A DNA stretch of 64,000 bases from contig CAZVFC010000002.1 of NCBI GenBank assembly GCA_964625855.1, positions 1 through 64,000 on the forward strand, written 5' to 3'. Made by a program: the position numbers and the translations under genes. This document shows positions 36,499-44,297 of the stretch, piece after piece (the first letter of the stretch is position 1; each line of letters begins with the position of its first letter). The notes beneath the pieces were generated by a model. That model had not been told where the DNA came from. It saw only the letters and a list, made by a program, of their open reading frames with translations, and made no database searches. The stretch is from JAPLUA01 sp964625855 (GTDB lineage Bacteria > Verrucomicrobiota > Verrucomicrobiia > Limisphaerales > UBA8199).

Positions 36499-36991
36499 GC
36501 GTCGGAGTTTGGGCGGCCCCGCTCGCGCGTCAAGCCCGGAATCGGCTGAAAGAAACCCGTCAGCGCAGCGTCAATCGCGTATAATGAATGAGTTTGTCCG
36601 CCGGCTCTGGCCCGAGGGACGGCCGGCGGCGCAATCGGGCGCCATGGCAATGGCGAACGACACCGAGCAGGTGAACCAGACAAGAACAACCGGGGATGCC
36701 CAAGGTCCGAGCGCTTACGATTGCCCGGCGGCGAAGAGCCCAGCCGTTGCCGCCTCGGCGCCTTGTTTCGGTTTCGCGTTTCGGACTCTGGGCTCTGGAT
36801 ATGGCCGCCCGCGGGTCGCCGTCGTATGATTCGAAGCCACCCTGGAGGGCGTGCGTCGCGAAACTGTGCCGCTTATGCCGAGCCCTGCTCACCAGCCAAG
36901 GCTGGCGGCGCACTTGCCGCTAACTCCCGTGCCGAGACTTTTGCCCTTGGCAATGCCGCTGCCTCGGGTTCTAATTGGCCTCGATTCGGCA
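36499..36991. other. Divergent intergenic region
   Basis: About 490 bases between divergently oriented genes; it should contain both promoters. No convincing gene is present: ORFs here are Arg/Pro/Ala-rich shadows. A low-complexity run TTTCGGTTTCGCGTTTCGGACTC near 36767-36800 resembles the CTTCGGATTTCGG repeats found at 53861 and 63634. Confidence 0.4.
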
Positions 36992-39034
36992 ATGAAAACC
37001 AACGCTCTTATCCTGGCCTCTCTCTTCTTGATCTCCCCCGTGCTGGGACGTTCGCAACCCGCCGCCGAGGGCGTCTTTGACCAGAACCGCAAGCTCGGAC
37101 GAGGCGTCAACATAATCGGCTACGATCCGATCTGGCGGTCGCGCGACCAGGGGCGCTTTCAAGCCAAGCACTTTCAGTTGCTGAAAGAGGCCGGGTTCAA
37201 CTCCGTCCGCATCAACCTGCACCCCTTCCGTTTCATGGCCTCGACGAACGGTTACGCGCTGGCCGAGTCCTGGTTCGCCGTGCTGGATTGGGCCGTAAAG
37301 GAGGCGCAAGCCCGGGGTCTGCGGGTCATCCTTGACCTGCACGAATTCAATACCCTCGGCAACGACCCGGCCGGGAACAAAGAAAAGTTCCTCGCTTTCT
37401 GGCGGCAGGTCTCGGAGCGATACCAGAATGAGCCGGAGGGCGTGCTCTTCGAGGTGCTCAACGAACCTTCGCGCGCGCTCACGCCGGCCCTGTGGAACGA
37501 ATACCTGGCCGAGGCGCTGGCAATCATCCGGACCAAAAACCCAGCCCGCACGGTGATCGCGGGGCCGGCGTTCTGGAACTCGATTGACCATCTCCACGAA
37601 CTGCAACTGCCTGAAGGCGACCGTAATCTCATTGTGACGGTTCACTACTACAAGCCGATGGATTTCACGCATCAAGGCGCATCGTGGGCCGGACGGCAGG
37701 ACAAACTGGGCGTCGAGTGGCTCGGCACGGACACGGAGCGCAATGCCATTAAGAGCGATTTCGCCAAAGCCGCCGCCTGGGCCAAAGAGCACAATCGCCC
37801 CATCTTCCTCGGCGAGTTCGGGGCCTACGACAAAGCTCCAATGGAATCACGCACACGCTACATCGGCAGCGTCGCGCGCGCCGCCGAGCAACTGGGCTGG
37901 AGCTGGGCCTACTGGCAGTTCGACAGCGATTTCATTCTCTACGACATCCCGCGGGACGCGTGGGTGCAGCCAATCCTCTCCGCGTTGATTCCAGCGAGCA
38001 GCAAGGCCGGCGCAGCCGTCCGGTGGACCGACGCCCGCGACCTGCCGGTCGAAGGGCGAGGATGGAATGACACTAAGGCCTTCTTTGACCGCCTCCCCGC
38101 CAAGGCTGAAGCCACGGTGCCCAAGTCGGTCTGGGGCCTCAGCCGCCAATCGGCCGGAATGCTCGTGCGGTTTGTGACGGACGCGACCGCCATCAACGTC
38201 CGCTGGGTGCTCACGTCTCCGTCGCTGGCCATGCCGCACATGGCGGCGACCGGCGTTAGCGGCCTGGACCTTTACGTGAAGACCGATTCCGCCTCGTGGC
38301 GCTGGCTGGCGAATGGGCGGCCCGCCGCACAAACCAATCAAGCCGAGCTGGTCAAGGATCTCACCCCGGTTCGGCGCGAATACATGCTATACCTGCCGCT
38401 CTATAACGGCACGGCCTCGCTGGAGATCGGCGTTCCGTCCGAAGCGGCGCTGACCGCGGCCGGTCCCTGGGGCGCCCGGGAGCGCAAGCCGGTGGTCTTT
38501 TACGGCACGTCCATTCAGCAGGGCGCCTGCGCCTCGCGGCCCGGCATGGTGCACAGCTCCATCCTCGGGCGGCGTTTCCAATACCCGACCATCAACCTGG
38601 GCTTCTCCGGCAGCGGCAAGATGGAGCCCGCCATGGCGGACCTGCTGGCGGAGCTTGACCCGTCCGTTTATGTGCTGGATTGCCTCCCGAACATGAACGC
38701 CGAGATGGTCACCGAGCGCGTCGAGCCGTTTGTGCGCACGCTGCGCCGGGCCCATCCGCAAACCCCCATCGTATTGGTGGAGGATCGGCGCGCCCCGAAC
38801 GGCTTCCTGGTGGCGCGCCACCGCGAAGGCAACGACGCGAACCACGCCGCGCTGCGGGCTGCGTTCCAGCGCCTCAAGAAGTCGCGGGTCAAGCGGCTTT
38901 ACTACATTCCCGGCGACCCGCTGCTCGGCGAGGATGGTGAAGGGACGGTGGATAATTCCCATCCCACCGACCTGGGTTTCATGCGCCAGGCCGATGCGTT
39001 TGCCAAGGTGCTGAAGCCGTTGCTGCGCAAATAG
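36992..39034 (+). CDS. GH5-type cellulase/mannanase fused to SGNH esterase
   Basis: A 680-residue secreted protein starting at the ATG at 36992, where a signal peptide begins (ALILASLFLISPVLGRS). Residues about 25-345 form a GH5-like TIM barrel with acid/base Glu in VLNEPS (E158) and nucleophile Glu in FLGEFGAYD (E275). Residues about 360-680 form a beta-sandwich plus SGNH hydrolase with nucleophile Ser in GTSIQQG (S507), GFSGSGKME and the catalytic Asp-His in DNSHPTDLG. A glycanase joined to a deacetylase-type esterase suggests attack on an acetylated polysaccharide such as glucomannan. GH5 specificity is not readable here. Confidence 0.85.
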   Translation: MKTNALILASLFLISPVLGRSQPAAEGVFDQNRKLGRGVNIIGYDPIWRSRDQGRFQAKHFQLLKEAGFNSVRINLHPFRFMASTNGYALAESWFAVLDWAVKEAQARGLRVILDLHEFNTLGNDPAGNKEKFLAFWRQVSERYQNEPEGVLFEVLNEPSRALTPALWNEYLAEALAIIRTKNPARTVIAGPAFWNSIDHLHELQLPEGDRNLIVTVHYYKPMDFTHQGASWAGRQDKLGVEWLGTDTERNAIKSDFAKAAAWAKEHNRPIFLGEFGAYDKAPMESRTRYIGSVARAAEQLGWSWAYWQFDSDFILYDIPRDAWVQPILSALIPASSKAGAAVRWTDARDLPVEGRGWNDTKAFFDRLPAKAEATVPKSVWGLSRQSAGMLVRFVTDATAINVRWVLTSPSLAMPHMAATGVSGLDLYVKTDSASWRWLANGRPAAQTNQAELVKDLTPVRREYMLYLPLYNGTASLEIGVPSEAALTAAGPWGARERKPVVFYGTSIQQGACASRPGMVHSSILGRRFQYPTINLGFSGSGKMEPAMADLLAELDPSVYVLDCLPNMNAEMVTERVEPFVRTLRRAHPQTPIVLVEDRRAPNGFLVARHREGNDANHAALRAAFQRLKKSRVKRLYYIPGDPLLGEDGEGTVDNSHPTDLGFMRQADAFAKVLKPLLRK

Positions 39035-39172
39035 CCCCTTCGAACGACCCCCAGCGATCAAGGCTTGCGCGCCCTAATGCCCTCCACTAGAAGTAAGAGG
39101 ACTTAAGTGCCGGGGCACTGTGTCCTGGTGAGACATTGGTCAACATGCGCGTTTGATTCGGACAACTGTGTT

Positions 39173-40315
39173 ATGAAAAAACTATCTCAGCTTCTCATCT
39201 GCTCCTTGCTAGTGTTCGGTTTGCCTGCCGCCAGCCTGTCAGCGCGAGCGGCGGATTTCGATGGGCTCGACCTAAACCTCGGTAACCTCTACCGCACCTC
39301 GAAGGCCCAGTCGCGTTCGATCAGCCCCGAGAACTTTACGGGTGAGAAAGGCAAGGCCGGCATGGCCACCGAAGGCACCGGGAAGAACGCAGCCCGCGAG
39401 CTGGGACAGACCTGGAAGGTTTCCCCTTCGGTCCGCATCAAGGCCAAGACCACCTTCACGATGGGTGAGATCAAAGGACCCGGCGCCATCCAGCAAATCT
39501 GGATGACGCCCACCGGCAACTGGCGGCGCACCATCATCCGCTTCTACTGGGACGACGAACTGACGCCCTCGGTCGAGTGCCCGGTGGGCGATTTCTTCGC
39601 CTGCGGCTGGGGCAAGTATTGCCAGATCAACTCGCTGGCGGTGTGCGTGAATCCCGGCAGCGCCTTCAATTGCTATTGGACCATGCCCTTCCGCAAGAAG
39701 GCCCGCATCACCATGGAGAACCTGGACGACAAGGACATGACGCTCTACTACCAGATCAATTACACGCTCACCGATGTGCCGAAAGACGCGGGCTACTTCC
39801 ATGCGCAGTTCCGCCGGGAATCGCCGCTGAAGCAGAAAGGCATGTACACGATCCTGGACGGCGTGGAGGGTGAGGGCCAATACGTCGGCACCTACATGGC
39901 CTGGGAAGTGCACAGCCCCGGCTGGTGGGGTGAGGGCGAGATCAAGTTCTTCATGGACGGCGACAAGGAATTCCCGACGATCTGCGGCACCGGAACCGAG
40001 GACTACTTCTGCGGCTCCTACAACTTCGAGAACCGCGAGACCAAGAAATACCAAGTGTTCTCGACCCCGTACACTGGCCTGCCGCAAGTGCTGCCGCCGG
40101 ACAAGGTTTACGAGGTCGGCCAGCGTTTCGGACTCTACCGCTGGCATATCCCCGACCCGGTGCGCTTCGAAAAGGACCTCAAGGTCACCATCCAGGCGCT
40201 GGGCTGGCAGTCCGAGGGGAGATACCTCCAACTTCAGGACGACATCGCCTCCGTTGCGTACTGGTACCAGAAGGAGCCGCACGGGAAGTTCCCCTCCCTC
40301 CCGAAGCTGGACTAA
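39173..40315 (+). CDS. Secreted DUF2961 (GH172-like) protein
   Basis: A 380-residue protein starting at the ATG at 39173, opening a signal peptide (LLICSLLVFGLPAASLSARA). The beta-jelly-roll body carries DUF2961 landmarks: GAIQQIWMTP, IRFYWDDELTPSVECPVGDFF, YYQINY, and the active-site region CGTGTEDYFCGSYNF. DUF2961 is now GH172, with members acting on difructose dianhydride and on D-arabinofuranose or fructofuranose linkages. Two oxidoreductase/isomerase genes follow on the same strand, making a small sugar-catabolic run. Confidence 0.85.
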   Translation: MKKLSQLLICSLLVFGLPAASLSARAADFDGLDLNLGNLYRTSKAQSRSISPENFTGEKGKAGMATEGTGKNAARELGQTWKVSPSVRIKAKTTFTMGEIKGPGAIQQIWMTPTGNWRRTIIRFYWDDELTPSVECPVGDFFACGWGKYCQINSLAVCVNPGSAFNCYWTMPFRKKARITMENLDDKDMTLYYQINYTLTDVPKDAGYFHAQFRRESPLKQKGMYTILDGVEGEGQYVGTYMAWEVHSPGWWGEGEIKFFMDGDKEFPTICGTGTEDYFCGSYNFENRETKKYQVFSTPYTGLPQVLPPDKVYEVGQRFGLYRWHIPDPVRFEKDLKVTIQALGWQSEGRYLQLQDDIASVAYWYQKEPHGKFPSLPKLD

Positions 40316-40369
40316 TTGCACCGCGCGCGGCAGGCGGCATCTGACATTCACCCCGAATAGGCAACGGCC

Positions 40370-41728
40370 ATGCTTGACTCCAATGACACTCCGAAGTCCG
40401 CGCCCACGACGCGGCGGGACTTCCTGCGCACCTCCGCCGCCCTGGCGGGCACGGCGATGCTCGGCGAACTGCCGATCAGCCGCAGCGCCTATGCCGCGGG
40501 CAGCGATACGATCAAGATCGGCTTGATCGGCTGCGGCGGTCGAGGCACCGGCGCTGCCATCAACGCCATGAACGCCGGCAAGGACATCCGGCTCGTCGCG
40601 CTGGCCGACGTCTTCCCGGACAAGCTGCGGGCTGCCCGCCAGAAGCTCAAGAACGCCCGGCCGGAGCAGACCGCCGTGGACGACGACCATTGCTTCGCCG
40701 GCTTCGATGGGTATCAGCGCCTCATAGAAAGCGGCGTGGATGCGGTGCTTATCGCGCCAACGTCGCACTTCATTCCGGTGCACCTGCAAGCCGCCGTCGA
40801 GGCGGGCAAACACGTCTTCTGCGAGAAGCCGCACGGCATTGACATGCCTGGGGTGAAGGTCTGCATCGCGGCAGCCGAGGAAGCCAAAAAGAAGAAGCTG
40901 AACCTGGTGTCGGGCTTGTGCTGGCGCTACGACCCTGGGCTGCGCGAAGGCATGAAGCGGGTGCAGGATGGGGCAATTGGCGACATCCTGGCCATCCAGT
41001 CCACCTACGTCAGCGCGCCCTATTATCCGCAGGACCACAAGCCCGAGTGGAACGAAATGGAATTCCAGATGCGCAACTGGTATCACTTCAACTGGCTCTC
41101 GGGCGACCAGACCGCGCAGCAACTAGTGCACAGCCTGGACAAGGCGTCGTGGGCGCTGGGAGACAAACCGCCGGTCAAAGTCTGGGGCATGGGCGGACGC
41201 CAGACCTGTCTGGCGCCGAAGTTCGGTGACCAGTTCGACCACCAGGCCGTGGTGTTCGAATACCCCGAGGGAGTGCGAGTTTATGGCTACACCCGGGACC
41301 AGGAGGATTGTTACTTCGACGTCTCGGATTACATCATCGGCACCAAAGGCCGGCTTAAGTTCAATGCCTACAAGTACGCCCTCGCCATTGAAGGCGCGCA
41401 GAGCTGGACCTACACCATTCCCGATCCCAAGCCGAACATGTATGACGTCGAACACAAGGAACTGTTCGACGCCATCCGCGCCGGCAAACTGGTCAACAAC
41501 GGCAACTACGGGTGCCTCAGCTCGATGCTGGCCATCGCCGCGCAGATGGCCATTTACACCGGCCAGGAAATCCCGTGGACCACGGCGCTGTCATCCAAGC
41601 GGTCATTCGCCCTGCCGAAGTACGCGTTGGACCTCGAGCCGCCGGTCAAGCCGGGCCCGGACGGGCGTTATCCCGCGCCTATGCAGGGCAAAGCCGAATA
41701 CGAGAAATGGCAGTTCGAAGCCAGCTAA
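40370..41728 (+). CDS. Tat-exported Gfo/Idh/MocA-family oxidoreductase
   Basis: A 452-residue protein with twin-arginine signal TRRDFLRTSAALAGTAML. The canonical Rossmann motif IGLIGCGGRGTG precedes LVALADVFPDK, and the family motif is CEKPHGIDMPG. The C-terminal domain has QQLVHSLDKASWALGD, a variant of the usual GxHxxD region, and a substrate-binding Tyr/Asp-rich segment (GYTRDQEDCYFD). The gene lies 54 bases after the DUF2961 gene and 40 bases before the TIM-barrel gene, suggesting co-transcription. The substrate sugar is unknown. Confidence 0.88.
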   Translation: MLDSNDTPKSAPTTRRDFLRTSAALAGTAMLGELPISRSAYAAGSDTIKIGLIGCGGRGTGAAINAMNAGKDIRLVALADVFPDKLRAARQKLKNARPEQTAVDDDHCFAGFDGYQRLIESGVDAVLIAPTSHFIPVHLQAAVEAGKHVFCEKPHGIDMPGVKVCIAAAEEAKKKKLNLVSGLCWRYDPGLREGMKRVQDGAIGDILAIQSTYVSAPYYPQDHKPEWNEMEFQMRNWYHFNWLSGDQTAQQLVHSLDKASWALGDKPPVKVWGMGGRQTCLAPKFGDQFDHQAVVFEYPEGVRVYGYTRDQEDCYFDVSDYIIGTKGRLKFNAYKYALAIEGAQSWTYTIPDPKPNMYDVEHKELFDAIRAGKLVNNGNYGCLSSMLAIAAQMAIYTGQEIPWTTALSSKRSFALPKYALDLEPPVKPGPDGRYPAPMQGKAEYEKWQFEAS

Positions 41729-41768
41729 CCGCCCTAACCGCGATCTAATTCAAACACCAAGTAATTCT

Positions 41769-42758
41769 ATGACTGAACCGCAGGCGCTCTCGAGACGCAC
41801 CTTCATCAAGACCACCGGCCTGGCCCTTTCGGCCGGGGCGCTGAGCCTGGGAACTCCGCTGCTGGCGGCAGCGAAAACCAAGTGGCCCGTCGGCTGCCGC
41901 GATGTCCACCTGAAAGTCGCCGGCAAGCCCGACAGTTGGGCGTGCATGAAAGCCCTGGGCGCCGAGTGCATTGAGGTGCAGGTCAATATGGATCTCGCCT
42001 GCCCGAACCTCTTCCACCCGGAGCGCCGCTACACGATCGCAAACGACGACGGCATCAAAGCCTTGAAGGATGACCTGGCGGCGAGCGGCTGCCGCATCAC
42101 CGCGTTCATGATGGCCAACCGCCTCGACGAGCAGTTGGACAAGGAACTGGAGTGGACCCGCAAGCTGGTGCCGGCGGCGCAAGCGCTGGGCGTGGATATC
42201 ATTCGCATAGACGTCGTGCCGCGCAAGCTCGATGGGGAGAAGTTCCTCCCCTTCGCCATTGACGCTTGCAAGAGCCTTTGCCAGATCGCGGAAGGCACGC
42301 CCATCCGCTATGGCATCGAGAACCACGGCAAGATCACCAACGACCCGCAGTTCCTGGAAAAGCTCTTCGACGGCGTGGGCTCCCCCAAGCTGGGCTTGAC
42401 GCTCGACTGCGCTAACTTCTACTGGTGGGGCCACCCGGTCAACGACCTGTATCCCATCTACGAGAAGTTTGCCCCGCGCGTGGTACACACCCACTGCAAG
42501 AGCATCAAGTATCCCGAAGAAAAGAAGAACATTCGTCGCGACATGGGCTGGGAATACGGCAAGTACAATTGCCCGATCACCGAGGGAGACATTGACTTCG
42601 CGCGCGTCATCCAGATCCTGCGCAAGGCCAACTATCGCGGCGACCTGTGCGTGGAGGACGAATCGCTGGGCAAGTACCCCGCTAGCGAGCAGGCAGAGGT
42701 TCTGCGCAAGGAAATCGCGCTGTTGAAGAAGCTGGCGGTGCCGCGGACAGCGGGCTAG
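41769..42758 (+). CDS. Tat-exported sugar phosphate isomerase/epimerase-like TIM-barrel protein
   Basis: A 329-residue protein of the AP endonuclease-2/xylose-isomerase-like TIM-barrel family. The start is the ATG at 41769, directly at a twin-arginine signal (LSRRTFIKTTGLALSAGALSL); the open frame extends back into the oxidoreductase gene but is not used. Metal-binding candidates are Glu in YGIENHGKI, Asp/Asn in LTLDCANFYWWGHP, His in VVHTHCKSI and Glu in CVEDES. Probably it epimerises or isomerises a sugar or 3-keto-sugar produced by the neighbouring oxidoreductase; this is inference from context. Confidence 0.85.
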   Translation: MTEPQALSRRTFIKTTGLALSAGALSLGTPLLAAAKTKWPVGCRDVHLKVAGKPDSWACMKALGAECIEVQVNMDLACPNLFHPERRYTIANDDGIKALKDDLAASGCRITAFMMANRLDEQLDKELEWTRKLVPAAQALGVDIIRIDVVPRKLDGEKFLPFAIDACKSLCQIAEGTPIRYGIENHGKITNDPQFLEKLFDGVGSPKLGLTLDCANFYWWGHPVNDLYPIYEKFAPRVVHTHCKSIKYPEEKKNIRRDMGWEYGKYNCPITEGDIDFARVIQILRKANYRGDLCVEDESLGKYPASEQAEVLRKEIALLKKLAVPRTAG

Positions 42759-42834
42759 GCGATCAGCGGCAAACGTGGGCAAAAGCCGGCGGTCATCCTG
42801 GATGGCACGCCGGATTCGGCGGCCGACATGGGGG

Positions 42835-42935
42835 GAGGACAGGTCATCGTTCTTCACGGCCTTCCGGTCTGCCGTGAGCCAGTGGTTGGCTATCCACCGG
42901 GGCAACCACTCGCTGATGCCCCCGCGCAAGTCCAA
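42835..42935 (-). pseudogene. rnhA (RNase HI) fragment
   Basis: About 30 codons on the minus strand read LRGGISEWLPRWIANHW and TADRKAVKNDDL, matching the middle of bacterial RNase HI. The same segment occurs in the more complete rnhA remnant at 43775-44210 in the same orientation, at roughly 80 percent nucleotide identity by eye. It is an internal fragment only, without catalytic residues, just downstream of the epimerase gene and upstream of the antitoxin. Confidence 0.6.
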
Positions 42936-42988
42936 GAGACCTGCACCTGATTCTTGCCAAGAATCCATTGGCCGGGTATCTTTCCTGC

Positions 42989-43264
42989 ATGGTCAAGACG
43001 CTCAATATTTCCCTGACTCCGGAGCAGGTCGCCTGGATCAACGCCCAGAAGACCGAGCGAGGCTTTGCCACGGCCAGCGACGTCGTACGGGACATGATCC
43101 GCGAGAAGCAGCAGGACCGGTGGCGCAGGCTGGAGAAGTCCTTTGAGGAAATGAGCCAACGCGACGGCGCTCCTGGGCCGGAACCGGTGGAAGAGATTGT
43201 GGGCATCTGCCGTCGGGTGAAGCGCCGGCTGCTCAAACAGCGTGAAGCCGCGCGTCGTTCTTGA
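42989..43264 (+). CDS. CopG/ParD-like ribbon-helix-helix antitoxin
   Basis: A 91-residue predicted antitoxin starting at the ATG at 42989. The N-terminus MVKTLNISLTPEQVAWINAQ is a ParD/CopG-type ribbon-helix-helix strand-helix start, followed by the turn GFATASDVVRDMIREK. The C-terminal half is charged and probably disordered until bound to the toxin. It overlaps the following PIN gene by 23 bases, typical of translationally coupled toxin-antitoxin pairs. Autoregulation of the pair would be expected from the fold. Confidence 0.75.
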   Translation: MVKTLNISLTPEQVAWINAQKTERGFATASDVVRDMIREKQQDRWRRLEKSFEEMSQRDGAPGPEPVEEIVGICRRVKRRLLKQREAARRS

Positions 43265-43667
43265 TTCCAGCACGGTCGTTTCGGCCCTGGGCTGGGGAGG
43301 CGAGGCGCGCAGGATTCTCAGCCTGCTTGCCCAACGGGCATTCACTTCTTGCACCACCGCCACCCTTAGCGAGGAATGGGCTCAATCCGTCGCCGCGACC
43401 GCCGCCCTCCGAAAATGGCGCAACCCGAACTGGGCCAACTGGCTCAAGTGGTTGGCCGACGCCTCGTTGCAGGTGGAAGCCGCGCCTCTGCGGGGCACGG
43501 TAAAGCGAGATCCTAAAGACGACCCCGTATTGGCTGCGGCCCTCGGCGCCCGCGCCACCTACCTGGTGTCCTACGACCGGGATTTGCTCGATTTGGAGAA
43601 GCCTTTCGGAATCCAATGCGTGCATCCGCGGGCCTTCCTTATCGCTCTGGTCTCGACTCTGACGTAG
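43242..43667 (+). CDS. PIN-domain toxin (VapC/COG1569-like)
   Basis: A 141-residue PIN-domain ribonuclease starting at a GTG at 43242 inside the antitoxin gene. Acidic residues expected in the PIN active site are visible: Asp in VVLDSSTVVSAL (D8), Glu in LSEEWAQ, Asp-Asp in RDPKDDPVLAAAL and Asp in LVSYDRDLLDLE. The layout fits the PIN_3/COG1569 branch. Known relatives cleave RNA, often tRNA or rRNA. No frameshift is visible, so the pair may be active. Confidence 0.8.
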   Translation: MKPRVVLDSSTVVSALGWGGEARRILSLLAQRAFTSCTTATLSEEWAQSVAATAALRKWRNPNWANWLKWLADASLQVEAAPLRGTVKRDPKDDPVLAAALGARATYLVSYDRDLLDLEKPFGIQCVHPRAFLIALVSTLT

Positions 43668-43774
43668 TTCTTTCTGGTTACGGCGGGCTACCCTGGCAGC
43701 CTGTCCTCGAATGAGGGTCAAACCGGAGGTCGGCCCATCGCTGCCGTCGGCTGCCTGCAGACGAACTGCCGGTT

Positions 43775-44210
43775 TGAGCCCTTTCACGGCAGCAGCAAGT
43801 TGGTCGCAGTGTTCGTTAGCCGGGCGCCCGACATGGCCTTTGAGCCACTGCCAGGTGACATGGTGCCGGGAGGTGGCTTCTTCAAGCCGCCAGCATAGAT
43901 CATCGTTCTGCACTGGCTTCCGGCCGGCGGTGCGCCAATGGTTGGCTTTCCACTGCGGCAACCAGTCGGTGATGCGCCCGCGCAGGTATTGCGAATCAGT
44001 GAACAGCGTGACCTCGCACGGCTCTTTGAGGCTCTAAAGCGCAGAGATGGCGGCTTGCAGCTCCATGCGGTTGTTCGTGGTGGCGGGTTCCCCACCAGTC
44101 AACTCGCGCACGTGATGGCCACATCATAGCAGTGCAGCGCAACCGCCAGGTCCGGGGTTTCCGTCACCGCCGCCGTCATTGTGGATCGTTATCTTCTTCC
44201 AAGTACCGCT
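43775..44210 (-). pseudogene. rnhA (RNase HI) with two in-frame stops
   Basis: A single minus-strand frame encodes nearly all of RNase HI: KKITIHNDGG, GNPGPGG, RELTGGEPATTNNRMELQAA, VTLFTDSQYLRGRI, HHVTWQWLKGHVGRPANE. TGA at 44126-44124 and TAG at 44036-44034 interrupt it, each one base from a sense codon (CGA and GAG would fit). The catalytic acidic residues are otherwise kept. No good start codon is seen in frame. The frame then runs open through the antisense of the PIN gene. Decay is recent in appearance, as only point mutations are evident. Confidence 0.8.
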
Positions 44211-44297
44211 CTCTGCAATGCATCATTCCGTTGCTCTCCAAAGTTGACAATGGATTGGCACCGTAGATGATGGCCATCAGCACCGGAGCCTGGAACT

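Noticed and set aside
34906..36549. A 547-codon plus-strand ORF antisense to the oxidoreductase gene
   Set aside because: No recognisable motif and low-complexity composition, opposite a clear Tat-signal oxidoreductase.
39272..41122. A 616-codon minus-strand ORF antisense to the DUF2961 and oxidoreductase genes
   Set aside because: It is rich in Arg, Val, His and Gly with no motif, and lies opposite two well-supported genes. Such shadow ORFs are expected at high GC.
41226..41768. N-terminal extension of the epimerase-like protein
   Set aside because: This part overlaps the oxidoreductase gene in another frame and is Thr/Arg/Ser-rich; the Tat signal sits at 41769.
41745..42968. A 407-codon minus-strand ORF
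   Set aside because: Only its first 40 codons (an rnhA fragment) have meaning; the rest is antisense to the TIM-barrel gene.
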